A stretch of 64,000 nt of DNA from Bog-756 sp963824645 (GTDB lineage Bacteria; Actinomycetota; Acidimicrobiia; Acidimicrobiales; RAAP-2). The notes beneath the pieces are model-generated. The model worked only from the letters and a program-made list of their open reading frames with translations, was not told where the DNA came from and did not search any database. This document shows, in pieces, positions 42,220 to 50,570 of the stretch (position 1 is the stretch's first letter; each line of letters begins with the position of its first letter). The translations under genes and the position numbers were made by a program. Location of the stretch: positions 682,001 through 746,000 of the forward strand of contig CAWGQC010000005.1 in NCBI GenBank assembly GCA_963824645.1. The letters are read 5' to 3'.

Positions 42220-44073
42220 TCAGATCTGGCCGTCGGTGTACTGGATGGGCATGGGCACCCGGGCCACCACCACATCGCTGCGGCGACGGAGGGCAGAGGC
42301 CAGGACCAGATCGGTCTGATTGTGGAGCAGTCGGTAGCGCACGTGCTCGGGAACCACCATGGGGATGAGTACCACGATCTGGCAGTCTTGCTCGGCCCGA
42401 AGCTGGTCGACCAATCCCAATATGGGCTGGACTATCGAGGCATAGTCGGTATGGAGAACCCGCAGGGTCACCCCGGGATCCCACTCGCGCCATCGGCGTT
42501 CCACCTCATGGTCCTGCAGCCCTACCTCCACGTCGTCGAACACCACGGTGACGGCGATGGTCTCGTCCCCCAGCGAGATGGCCTCGGAAAGGGCGTGGCG
42601 GGTAAGACGGGACACGTCGGTGACCGGTACCACCACCAGAGTCCGCTTGCGGACCGGAGGTCCGGGCAACGTGTCCAACCCGAGCGCCATCTCCACCCGG
42701 GCGTAGTAGGCGCTGACCCGGTTGAACAGCAGGATGAGCAGGGGAATGGCTACCACCACCACCCACGCTCCTTCCAGGAACTTGGTGAGCAGGAAGATGA
42801 GGGTGGCGGCGGCCGTCACCGTGGCGCCGAGGCTGTTGATGGCGGCCCGACGGGTCCAGCCCGGAGGCCGGGTCCGGTGCCAATGGACGACCAGTCCGGC
42901 CTGCGAGAGCGTGAAGCCGATGAAGACACCGATGGCAAACAGGGGAATCAAGGCATTGGTATTGCCGTCCACGGCCACCAGCAGGATTCCCGAGGCCACG
43001 GCGAGGACGCCCACCCCGTTGCCGAACACCAGCCGGCTGTCCCGCACGCCGAACAGGTGGGGAAGGTAGCCGTCTCGGGCCAGCAGGCTGGTCAGGACGG
43101 GCAGGCCCCCGAAGGACGTGTTGGCGGCCAGAGCCAGGACCAGGGTGATGGTGAGGGAAACGATGTAGTACGCCCAATGGCGACCGACGGCATCGGCCAT
43201 GATCTGGCTCAGTACGGTCTGACCCGACCGCGGTTCGATGTCGAACTTGCGAGCCAGAACGGCCAGGCCCAGCAACATGACACCCAGAATGGCTCCGAGC
43301 AGGAGCTCGGTGCGCTTGGCCCGTTCCACCCGGGGCTCTTTGAACAGCGGCACCCCGTTGGCGATGGCCTCCACCCCGGTAAGGGCACTGCACCCGGCGG
43401 AAAATGCCTTGAGCACCAACAGGATCGAGACTGCCTCGACGGTACCGGTGGCCACCAGCGGTTGCCCCATCTGAGGCGCGCCACGGCCCAGAGGGTGAAT
43501 GAGTCCGACGGCAATGATGGCCAGCAGTCCGACGATGAAGATCAGAGTGGGAAGGAGAAAGGCGCGTGCCCCCTCGCCCAGCCCGCGGAAGTTGAGGGTG
43601 GTGATGATCACGAGGATGCCGAGGCACATCGGGATCACATAGGGGGATGTGGACGGAAAAGCTGACGTCAGCTGACCGACTCCGGCGGCGATGGACACCG
43701 CCACGGTGAGGGTGTAGTCCACGATCAATGACGCCCCCGCCAACTTGCTGGCCTGGTGACCGAAGTTGTCGCGGGTGACGGCGTAGGCGCCACCCCCGTG
43801 CGGATAGGCGTCGATGACCTGCCGGTAGGAGATCACCAGGATGACCAACAGCACAACGATGGCGATGGTGATGGGCAGAATGAGATGAAGGGCGGTGGTG
43901 CCGGCGACGGCCAGGACGACGAGGATGGCCTCCGGTCCGTAGGCCACCGAGGTCAAGGCATCGAGCGAGAGGGCCGACAGGCCCTCCACGGGGGTGATCT
44001 GTTCGGTCGAAGCTTGCCGGGCCGATAGTGCCGGTCCCTGCAGGATCCGCTTGGCCCTTCCCAGGATGCTCAC
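42220..44073 (-). CDS. APC-superfamily permease, KimA-like potassium transporter
   Basis: A 617-residue membrane protein with about 12 helices and a C-terminal cytoplasmic domain of about 160 residues. The blocks LSALSLDALTSVAYGPEAI, VISYRQVIDAYPHGGGAYAV, LAGASLIVDYTLTVAVSIAAG and ITTLNFRGLGEGA closely follow the KimA (YdaO) family, high-affinity potassium/proton symporters whose C-terminal domain binds c-di-AMP in Firmicutes. Substrate transfer to this organism is inference. No ydaO riboswitch-like structure is evident in the short upstream gap. The hydrolase gene follows 5 nt later. Confidence 0.88.
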   Translation of the reverse strand: MSILGRAKRILQGPALSARQASTEQITPVEGLSALSLDALTSVAYGPEAILVVLAVAGTTALHLILPITIAIVVLLVILVISYRQVIDAYPHGGGAYAVTRDNFGHQASKLAGASLIVDYTLTVAVSIAAGVGQLTSAFPSTSPYVIPMCLGILVIITTLNFRGLGEGARAFLLPTLIFIVGLLAIIAVGLIHPLGRGAPQMGQPLVATGTVEAVSILLVLKAFSAGCSALTGVEAIANGVPLFKEPRVERAKRTELLLGAILGVMLLGLAVLARKFDIEPRSGQTVLSQIMADAVGRHWAYYIVSLTITLVLALAANTSFGGLPVLTSLLARDGYLPHLFGVRDSRLVFGNGVGVLAVASGILLVAVDGNTNALIPLFAIGVFIGFTLSQAGLVVHWHRTRPPGWTRRAAINSLGATVTAAATLIFLLTKFLEGAWVVVVAIPLLILLFNRVSAYYARVEMALGLDTLPGPPVRKRTLVVVPVTDVSRLTRHALSEAISLGDETIAVTVVFDDVEVGLQDHEVERRWREWDPGVTLRVLHTDYASIVQPILGLVDQLRAEQDCQIVVLIPMVVPEHVRYRLLHNQTDLVLASALRRRSDVVVARVPMPIQYTDGQI

Positions 44074-44227
44074 CGAGGGGAGTCGCCCCCGCAGGTCATG
44101 TCACCCATTGACGACGAGTCTAAGGGTGGCCGGGTCCGGAACACCGGAGTCCCGGATGGGCATCCCGTGGCGGGAGGCCATCACGGGACGGGCCGATGCC
44201 GACCTCCGGCCCCGGTCCATCGCCGCA

Positions 44228-44524
44228 TCACCAGCGATACTTCTTCAGATCCACTCGCGCTCCGGTTACATCGACACCCTCGGCGCGCAGACGACGACCC
44301 TGTTCGGATGCCACCGGCCCGGCCAGCCTGCCGTCGGACCGCACCACACGATGCCACGGAGCCGGCTGCGTCCCCCGGGCCAGCAGGTGACCGACCTGGC
44401 GGGGAGATCGCAGACCCACCGCTCGGGCGATGTCGCCATAGGTGGTCACGAATCCGGGGGGAACAGCGCACACCGCCCCGTAGACCCGGCTTTCCGGGTC
44501 GTCGGTCCCTGTGTGCCCGTTCAC
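44228..44524 (-). CDS. Alkyltransferase-like protein (ATL), MGMT family
   Basis: A 98-residue protein, the size of ATL proteins. It has the helix-turn-helix VTTYGDIARAVGL and the Arg-containing SPRQVG block (Arg42). The MGMT active-site motif PCHRV is APWHRVV here: Trp57 replaces the reactive Cys. By analogy with Atl1/eAtl it cannot transfer alkyl groups, but flips and bends O6-alkylguanine to hand it to nucleotide excision repair. GTG at 44522-44524 gives the conventional N-terminus. It is convergent with nothing: its start faces the phosphatase gene in a 65-nt divergent gap. Confidence 0.92.
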   Translation of the reverse strand: MNGHTGTDDPESRVYGAVCAVPPGFVTTYGDIARAVGLRSPRQVGHLLARGTQPAPWHRVVRSDGRLAGPVASEQGRRLRAEGVDVTGARVDLKKYRW

Positions 44525-44589
44525 GCCGTGGTCTCGATCGGTCCGGGCCGGGCCCGGGTGAACCCGGTACTCCCAGAACCGGTGGAGCA

Positions 44590-45222
44590 ATGTCCCAGCT
44601 GCCTCCCAGAATGGTGGGTGACACTGCCGGGGTGACGCTCCTCATGAAGGGACAGCCGGTGCTGTGGCTGGTTCGGCACGGTGAGACCACCTGGAACTCG
44701 TTGGGTTGGATACAGGGACACGTCGACGGGGCTCGCCTCACCCGACGAGGAAGGTACCAGGCCCGCCAGGCCGCCGACGTTTTGGCCACCGAACCGGTGG
44801 GTGCCGTCTACTCGAGCGACCTCTACCGGGCGCGATGGACGGCCACCGTGATCGGCCGACGCTTCGGCTACCGGACCACGACCGACTGCCGACTGCGCGA
44901 ACGCCGCTTCGGACTGGCCGAAGGCGTCCCCTCGGATCGGGTGCCCTCCTCGTTCACCGGGATCGAGGAGGGGTACGTCCGCGATCCCCAGGCCCGCCCC
45001 CCCGGTGGCGAATGTCTCGATGACGTTTACCGGCGGTGCCGGTCCTTCCTCGACGACCTCGCCGAGTCGACCGGGACGGGAGACATCGTGGTGGTGGCCC
45101 ACGGCGGGAGCATCTGCATGTTGCGCGCCGTGCTGGGGCAGCGCCCGTTGAGGGGGATGGCCTGGGACGCCGTACCCAACGCCAGCATCTGCCGGGTCGA
45201 GCTTCCCGGGGTTCCGACCTGA
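44590..45222 (+). CDS. Histidine phosphatase family protein (phosphoglycerate-mutase-like)
   Basis: About 210 residues from ATG 44590; GTG 44632 and ATG 44644 are alternative starts. The phosphohistidine motif is VLWLVRHGETTWN, the second block YSSDLYRARWTATVIG, the acid loop in RERRFGLAEG, and the second catalytic His in VVVAHGGSICMLRAVLG. All catalytic residues (RHG, downstream Arg, Glu, His) are present. It dephosphorylates a small phosphate ester; true mutase function would need extra residues that are absent. It is divergent from the ATL gene. Confidence 0.9.
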   Translation: MSQLPPRMVGDTAGVTLLMKGQPVLWLVRHGETTWNSLGWIQGHVDGARLTRRGRYQARQAADVLATEPVGAVYSSDLYRARWTATVIGRRFGYRTTTDCRLRERRFGLAEGVPSDRVPSSFTGIEEGYVRDPQARPPGGECLDDVYRRCRSFLDDLAESTGTGDIVVVAHGGSICMLRAVLGQRPLRGMAWDAVPNASICRVELPGVPT

Positions 45223-45292
45223 GATTCCCGCTTCCCTGTCCCAACGTGACGCAGGGCGGCGGCTGTCGGCCTGACTGCCTAGAGTGGCGACG

Positions 45293-46870
45293 ATGAAGCA
45301 CACCCCCTTCGGTGGGTCCCGGCGCGCCGCCGTGGCCGTCGTGGCTGTCCCGCTCATCGCCGCCGCCGTCATCGGCTGGTGGATACCGGGGGCGGAAGGC
45401 GGCGCTAACGCCGTTCCCCACACGGCCGTTGCCGCGCCGGCGGCCAACTCGGTCGTACCGTTCGGCGACGCCGCCCTGGGCGTGAACGCCCTGGCCGGAC
45501 TCAACGCCCCGATCGTGGGTATGGCCGCCGTCCCGAACGGCCAGGGCTACTGGCTGGTGGCCGCCGACGGGGGCATCTTCTCCTATGGCGACGCCCACTT
45601 CTTCGGGTCGACCGGCAACATCCGTCTCAACCAGCCCATCGTGGGTATGGCCGCCACTCCGAACGGCCAGGGCTACTGGCTGGTGGCCGCCGACGGGGGC
45701 ATCTTCTCCTATGGCGACGCCCACTTCTTCGGGTCGACCGGCAACATCCGTCTCAACCAGCCCATCGTGGGTATGGCCGCCACGCCCGACGGTGGTGGCT
45801 ACTGGCTGGTGGCCGCCGACGGGGGCATCTTCTCCTACGGCGACGCCCACTTCTTCGGGTCGACCGGCAACACCCGTCTCAACCAGCCCATCGTGGGTAT
45901 GGCCGCCACGCCCGACGGTGGTGGCTACTGGCTGGTGGCCGCCGACGGGGGCATCTTCTCCTACGGCGACGCCCACTTCTTCGGGTCGACCGGCAACACC
46001 CGTCTCAACCAGCCCATCGTGGGTATGGCCGCCGCTCCGAACGGCCAGGGCTACTGGCTGGTGGCCGCCGACGGGGGCATCTTCTCCTTCGGCAGGGTTG
46101 CCTTCTACGGCTCCGAGGGCGCCGGCCGGCCGGGCGGCCCGGCCGTGGGCATTGTGGCCACCCCATCGGGAGGTGGGTACTGGCTGGTATTCGGGTCGGC
46201 CCGGGCGCTGACCGGCAAGGTGGTCGGGATCGATCCCGGCCACAACGGACTCAACTACACAGCTCCCCAGATCATCAACCAGCCGGTGTGGAACGGACAA
46301 GAGAACGAATCCTGCGATACCACCGGTACCGAAACGGCCAGCGGATATACCGAAGCCCAATTTAATTTCAATGTGGCCACCTATCTTCAATCCGACCTCG
46401 AAGCCGAAGGTGCCACCGTGGTGATGACCCGCCCCAACAACGACGGGGTGGGTCCCTGTGTCACCACCCGGGCCGCCATCATCAATGACGCCGACGCCAA
46501 TGTGGCCGTGGACATTCACGCCGACGGCGGCCCCACCACCGGACGGGGGTTCGCCGTGCTGGAGCCGGTGGCCGACGGTCCCAACAACGGGGTGATCACC
46601 TCCTCAGCCGCCTTCGGTGTCCTCTTGCGTACCACCTTCGCCGCCGATACGCCCATGCCGGTGAGCACCTATGACGGGGTCGACGGCATCCAACCCCGAA
46701 ACAATCTGGCCGGCCTCAACCTGACCACCGTGCCCAAAGTTCTGATCGAGTGCGGGAACATGCAGAATGCCACCGACGCCGCCCTGTTGGTCACGCCGAC
46801 CTTCCAACAGGCGGCGGCCTCGGCCATGGCCCGGGCCATCACCGTGTACCTCACCGCTCAACCGGCGTAG
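45293..46870 (+). CDS. N-acetylmuramoyl-L-alanine amidase with tandem 42-residue repeats
   Basis: A 525-residue exported protein. A membrane/signal segment (about 13-32) leads into a repeat domain (about 70-310): four near-identical 42-residue units of the type PIVGMAATPNGQGYWLVAAD then GGIFSYGDAHFFGSTGN, and two degenerate ones, which may build a beta-propeller binding module. The C-terminal Amidase_3 domain carries zinc ligands in GIDPGHNG, the EAQFNFNVATYL helix, DIHADGG and catalytic Glu in LIECGNMQN. It should cleave the amide bond between MurNAc and peptide in the cell wall. ATG 45293 and GTG 45284 are both possible starts. It stands alone, with no operon partner. Confidence 0.9.
   Translation: MKHTPFGGSRRAAVAVVAVPLIAAAVIGWWIPGAEGGANAVPHTAVAAPAANSVVPFGDAALGVNALAGLNAPIVGMAAVPNGQGYWLVAADGGIFSYGDAHFFGSTGNIRLNQPIVGMAATPNGQGYWLVAADGGIFSYGDAHFFGSTGNIRLNQPIVGMAATPDGGGYWLVAADGGIFSYGDAHFFGSTGNTRLNQPIVGMAATPDGGGYWLVAADGGIFSYGDAHFFGSTGNTRLNQPIVGMAAAPNGQGYWLVAADGGIFSFGRVAFYGSEGAGRPGGPAVGIVATPSGGGYWLVFGSARALTGKVVGIDPGHNGLNYTAPQIINQPVWNGQENESCDTTGTETASGYTEAQFNFNVATYLQSDLEAEGATVVMTRPNNDGVGPCVTTRAAIINDADANVAVDIHADGGPTTGRGFAVLEPVADGPNNGVITSSAAFGVLLRTTFAADTPMPVSTYDGVDGIQPRNNLAGLNLTTVPKVLIECGNMQNATDAALLVTPTFQQAAASAMARAITVYLTAQPA
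45509..46138 (+). repeat. Tandem 126-bp repeats inside the amidase gene
   Basis: Units begin at 45509, 45635, 45761, 45887 and 46013, each 126 bp (42 codons). The first four differ at a few positions only, such as ATC/ACC in the N(I/T)RLN codon and aacggccag/gacggtggt in the PNGQ/PDGG codons; the fifth diverges after its midpoint (FSFGRVAFYGS). Differences are mostly synonymous or clustered, consistent with recent duplication or conversion. Copy number could be misassembled. Confidence 0.95.
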
Positions 46871-47030
46871 CTGACCCTACGAGCCGGCCGGAGCTGCTCT
46901 CCGCCCACACCGGATGGCGCGACTGGGGCAGCTCGGAAGGGTGAGAACGACCGGTCGAGGAGGTCGGCCCGATCAGCGGGTGCCGGCGCCGGTCCGAGCG
47001 ACCTCGGGCGGCGTCGGCCACAATGGTGCG

Positions 47031-47801
47031 GTGAGCAACCCCGCCGGTTCGGCCGGCTGGACGACCCGTGGAGAGCTCCGGGTGCCGGAGATAACGGCGC
47101 TCTTCTGGATCATCAAGGGGCTGTCGACGGCCCTGGGCGAGGCCACGTCCGACTACCTGGTCCACACGCTCCACCCCGTTCCCGCGGTCGGTCTCGGGTT
47201 CATCACCTTCGCCGCCGCCCTGACCCTCCAGTTCTCGATGCGCCGGTATGTGGCCTGGGCCTACTGGCTGGCCGTGGTCATGGTGGGTGTATTCGGGACC
47301 ATGGCCGCAGACGTCCTCCACGCCGGATTTGGCGTTCCCTATCCGGTGTCGAGCACGCTCTACGGCGTCGTGCTGGCGGTCGTCTTCGTGAGCTGGCAGA
47401 AGACGGAGGGAACCCTGTCCTTTCACACCATCGACACCGCCCGCCGCGAGGGCTTCTACTGGGCGGCCGTGGTATCCACTTTTGCCCTGGGGACGGCCAT
47501 CGGCGACCTGACGGCCACCACCCTCCATCTGGGCTACCTGACCTCCGCCTTTCTCTTTGCCGGCCTGATAGCGGTGCCTGCCTTCGGCTACCGGGTGCTC
47601 CACTGGAACGCCATCTTGTGTTTCTGGTCCGCCTACGTGCTCACCCGCCCGCTGGGTGCCTCGGTGGCCGACTGGATGGGCAAGCCCCGCAGCGTCGGGG
47701 GCCTGGGATGGGGCGACGGTCCGGTGGCCCTGGGGCTGGCCGCCGTCATCGCCGGTCTGGTGGCCTATCTGTCTGTCACCGGGGCCGACGTCCCGAGGTA
47801 G
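47031..47801 (+). CDS. COG4705-type membrane protein
   Basis: A 256-residue polytopic protein starting at GTG, with about eight hydrophobic segments. The two halves are related: ALFWIIKGLSTALGEATSDY in the first and FYWAAVVSTFALGTAIGDLT in the second each lead into helices, an internal duplication typical of this uncharacterised membrane-anchored family. It has no known substrate. It stands 160 nt after the amidase on the same strand. Confidence 0.83.
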   Translation: MSNPAGSAGWTTRGELRVPEITALFWIIKGLSTALGEATSDYLVHTLHPVPAVGLGFITFAAALTLQFSMRRYVAWAYWLAVVMVGVFGTMAADVLHAGFGVPYPVSSTLYGVVLAVVFVSWQKTEGTLSFHTIDTARREGFYWAAVVSTFALGTAIGDLTATTLHLGYLTSAFLFAGLIAVPAFGYRVLHWNAILCFWSAYVLTRPLGASVADWMGKPRSVGGLGWGDGPVALGLAAVIAGLVAYLSVTGADVPR

Positions 47802-47846
47802 GCGGCCGGCCGGTCGACCCTCAAGGCGGGGGCAAAACCGGCCGAT

Positions 47847-48164
47847 GTGACAACTATGAGTCTGCATCCGGACAATCTGACCTGGACCCGGTCGGATGTT
47901 CCCATCCGCATCGACCTCGACGATGACACTGATTACTCGATGTTCGACGACGACCATCTGAGGGCTGAGCGTGACAGGCAGCGCCAGCAGCTCGACGAGC
48001 TGGTTCTCCACCCCGGTGGCTCGCCGGCCGTGGCCCTGCTGCGCCAGAGCCTCGAGGGCGAGATCGACCGGATGACCGACGAGTTGCGCCGGCGGGCGCG
48101 ATCCCGGCACCCCTCGTCGCGGAGCGTGGGTGGCCGGCTGCGGTCGTGGCGGCCCCTCTCCTGA
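47847..48164 (+). CDS. Small hypothetical protein
   Basis: A 105-residue protein with no recognised family. An acidic N-terminal part (RIDLDDDTDYSMFDDDHLRA) is followed by a helix rich in Arg, Gln and Leu and a basic C-terminal tail (about 80-105, RRRARSRHPSSRS). It may bind nucleic acid or be charge-balanced with a partner, but that is guesswork. The start could be GTG 47847 or ATG 47856; neither has a strong ribosome-binding site. Confidence 0.5.
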   Translation: MTTMSLHPDNLTWTRSDVPIRIDLDDDTDYSMFDDDHLRAERDRQRQQLDELVLHPGGSPAVALLRQSLEGEIDRMTDELRRRARSRHPSSRSVGGRLRSWRPLS

Positions 48165-48194
48165 GGCTCGATCCACCTCTCTACACTGGAACGC

Positions 48195-48950
48195 GTGCCC
48201 ACCCATCGCCGGGTTCCCCCCCACCCGGATGCCGCCGCCGACCCCGCCGGCCCTCCTTTGTCGTCGGACACGGTCGGGCTGCTGGAAGGAATCTGCAGCA
48301 CCCGCGCCATCCGCCGGTATACGGACGAGGCGGTGCCCGAACACGTCCTCCGTGACATCCTGTTCGCCGCCTCCCGAGCCCCCAGCGGGTCGAACCGGCA
48401 GCCGTTCCGCTTCATCGTTCTCACCGACGGCCCCAGAGCCGCTTCGGCCAAATCCTTGATCGGCGCGGCAGCCCAAAAAGCCTGGAGCGCCAAACGTGAA
48501 GCCGACGGGTACACCCGGGGCTCGGGCGAGGACGGACGCTCTCCCAAGGCAGCCATGGACCGGACCATGCAGGCCTACGTCGATCACCTCCACCGGGTGC
48601 CGGTTCTGATCCTGCCCTGTTTCATCCGTTACCGGGCTGCGCACGCGGTCGAAGGGGCGTCGATCTACCCTGCTTGCCAGAACCTCCTCCTGGCCGCCCG
48701 CGCCGTCGGCTACGGCGGGGTGATGACGACCTGGAATCTGTTCGTCGACGCGGAGCTCCGCCAGCTACTGGACATCCCCGACGACGCCGTCGTGGCCGGA
48801 GCCATCACCATCGGTCGGCCCCAGGGGCACCACGGAGCCGTCCGCCGGCGACCGCTGGCCGAGTTGGTCTACCTCGACGGTTGGGGCCAGTCGGCCCCGT
48901 TCGCCGTCGATCCTGCGGAAACCCGTTACACCGGAGCGGGACCTCGCTGA
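48195..48950 (+). CDS. Nitroreductase family protein
   Basis: A 251-residue FMN-binding protein. The FMN site blocks are STRAIRRYTDEAVPEHVL, AASRAPSGSNRQPFRFIVLTD and the late AARAVGYGGVMTTW with a C-terminal GRPQGHHGAVRRRPLAELV. Family members reduce nitro compounds, quinones or enones with NAD(P)H. The N-terminal 25 residues are Pro/Ala-rich and not conserved, so GTG 48195 may not be the only start. It lies 30 nt after the small basic protein. Confidence 0.9.
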   Translation: MPTHRRVPPHPDAAADPAGPPLSSDTVGLLEGICSTRAIRRYTDEAVPEHVLRDILFAASRAPSGSNRQPFRFIVLTDGPRAASAKSLIGAAAQKAWSAKREADGYTRGSGEDGRSPKAAMDRTMQAYVDHLHRVPVLILPCFIRYRAAHAVEGASIYPACQNLLLAARAVGYGGVMTTWNLFVDAELRQLLDIPDDAVVAGAITIGRPQGHHGAVRRRPLAELVYLDGWGQSAPFAVDPAETRYTGAGPR

Positions 48951-49074
48951 GGCGAGGCGGACAACCAAACCTCTGACCCCCCCCTCACCGAATCCTCATA
49001 TTTCCGACATCGAAATCCCCACTTTGGCGGCCAGGGTGGGAGCTACGAAGCCAGGACCACAGAGGAGCCAACCC

Positions 49075-49542
49075 GTGTTCAAGAAAGTCATAGCCCCGAT
49101 CGTCATTTCGGCCACGCTGCTGGCAGGGGTGGCCGTGGCCGGCAACGCCTACGCCAGTGCCCCGGCGGCAACCGTGCCGGCGGCCCAGCACGGTCCTGCC
49201 GGATCTGCGGCTTCGGGTGCCCACCCGCTCCGGTCATGGTTGCGGGCCCACCGCGGCCAGATCCGCCGAGCCGGCGTCGCCATCAGCGCCCGCACCATAG
49301 GGGTGACACCCGAGGCCCTGGTATCCGAATTGCGGTCGGGCACGTCCATCGCCGACGTCGCCGGCCAGCACGGCGTCAGCGCTCAGACAGTCGTCAATGC
49401 GCTGGTGTCGGCGGCTGACAGCCGGATCAGCCAAGCGGTTTCGAACCACAGGCTCGAATCCTCCCTGGCCTCCAAGATCGAGGCCTCCCTGCCGGGCCGG
49501 CTGACCAGGGCTGTCGACCACACCTTCGGACAGACCCGGTAG
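49075..49542 (+). CDS. Secreted helical protein of unknown function
   Basis: A 155-residue exported protein. The GTG start is backed by GAGGAG 8 nt before it. The signal peptide (VIAPIVISATLLAGVAVAGN, cleavage after AYASA near residue 28) leads to an Ala-rich linker and a helical domain whose DVAGQHGVSAQTVVNALVSA block resembles a helix-turn-helix repeat. Its ending EASLPGRLTRAVDHTFGQTR is positively charged. I know related secreted proteins in actinobacteria only as hypotheticals. Confidence 0.8.
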   Translation: MFKKVIAPIVISATLLAGVAVAGNAYASAPAATVPAAQHGPAGSAASGAHPLRSWLRAHRGQIRRAGVAISARTIGVTPEALVSELRSGTSIADVAGQHGVSAQTVVNALVSAADSRISQAVSNHRLESSLASKIEASLPGRLTRAVDHTFGQTR

Positions 49543-49982
49543 AAAGGAAACCCCTCGGGCTGGCGTCCGACCTCTCCAGTTGGTTCAGACGACGGGATCG
49601 GGCCCGGGGGCCGGGGACAGTGCCGGTGGGGTTTGCCGGCGATGGGCTCGACAGACACCGGTCCGCTTGGCGCCGTCGACGGTCAGCCCGATCCCCAGGG
49701 TGGCAAACAGCAGGTCCACCCCGAACGTCCCGGTCGTACCAGCCGGGCACGGCGGGCGCCGACGGGGGGCTTTCCCACTCCCGACAAATGTTCGTCTGCT
49801 ACCGGCCAACCGCACGATGGTTCCTCTCGGGTGTTCCCGATGATCATCGGCACGAGCGGCCTGCGTCTTGAATCGTCGAGACAACCGGCGCCGGGACGGC
49901 CCTTGGGGCATCGCCCGGTGGTGCCGCCCTTTCGACTCCGTGTGGACCAGGGCCGTCGAGAGGTTCGACGTTCGGTGCTCTC
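49543..49982. other. 440-nt intergenic region without supported gene
   Basis: It separates the plus-strand secreted protein from the minus-strand TetR gene. I see no start with a ribosome-binding site, no family match, no tRNA fold and no clear terminator. A minus-strand frame (49585-50055) contains a hydrophobic GVDLLFATLGIGLTVDG stretch but overlaps the TetR gene and is not convincing. Confidence 0.5.
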
Positions 49983-50570
49983 TCAGGGGCCGAGAAGCTC
50001 GACCATCTGATCGACAAGATGTTCTCGGGGCACCGACCTCAGCTGATCGAACCACCCCAGGGCCCGTCCCAGGTTGATGCCGATGAGGGCGGCCACGACG
50101 ATCTCCGAGCGCAGCTGCGCTTCCTCCACACCCCGTTGCGTCATGTCGGCCACCATCGGAGCCACCAGTCGACGTGCCATGTGGGCCCGCGCCGCGTCAC
50201 GGATCTCGTCGGAGCTGTCCGACCGGATCAGGGCTTGGGTGACCGGTCCGAGCCCCTGGGCATCCATACGGGTGAGTAGGGCCTCGGTCATGTCTCGGAG
50301 GCCCTCGAACTCCGACTGGGGACGGTCGCCCTGTGACTCGGCCACGACGGCAGCGATGTACAGATCGGCCTTGCTGCCGTAGTAGCGGGCGATGAGAGCA
50401 GGATCGACACCCGCCTGGTCGCCGATGTCACGCATGGTCGTACCCTCGAAGCCCCGCTTACCGAAGAGATCCTGAGCGGCCTCCAGTAGCGACTGCCTAC
50501 TGGCGTTTGCGTTCCTCGGTCGGCTGGTCCCGTCGGCCGGCCGCGGTTTGACGGGGCCCGATGGGGTCAT
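49983..50570 (-). CDS. TetR family transcriptional regulator
   Basis: A 195-residue repressor. The N-terminal HTH has SRQSLLEAAQDLFGKRGFEG followed by TTMRDIGDQAGVDPALIARY, and the rest is a helical ligand-binding domain. It is preceded by a basic, proline-rich arm (about 1-22). The ATG overlaps the stop of the MFS gene by 4 nt, so it belongs to that operon and would repress it through the operator at 52131-52161; this is the usual set-up of drug-inducible pumps. Confidence 0.94.
   Translation of the reverse strand: MTPSGPVKPRPADGTSRPRNANASRQSLLEAAQDLFGKRGFEGTTMRDIGDQAGVDPALIARYYGSKADLYIAAVVAESQGDRPQSEFEGLRDMTEALLTRMDAQGLGPVTQALIRSDSSDEIRDAARAHMARRLVAPMVADMTQRGVEEAQLRSEIVVAALIGINLGRALGWFDQLRSVPREHLVDQMVELLGP

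Noticed and set aside
44074..44227. c-di-AMP (ydaO-type) riboswitch before the KimA-like gene
   Set aside because: The gap is short and I cannot find the conserved paired core, so no call is made.
45509..46138. Regular 126-bp repeats as a possible CRISPR or minisatellite
   Set aside because: The units are in one reading frame, have no spacers and encode a repeated protein domain, so this is a coding repeat.
49585..50055. Minus-strand frame with a hydrophobic segment
   Set aside because: It overlaps the TetR gene, lacks a ribosome-binding site and resembles no family I know.
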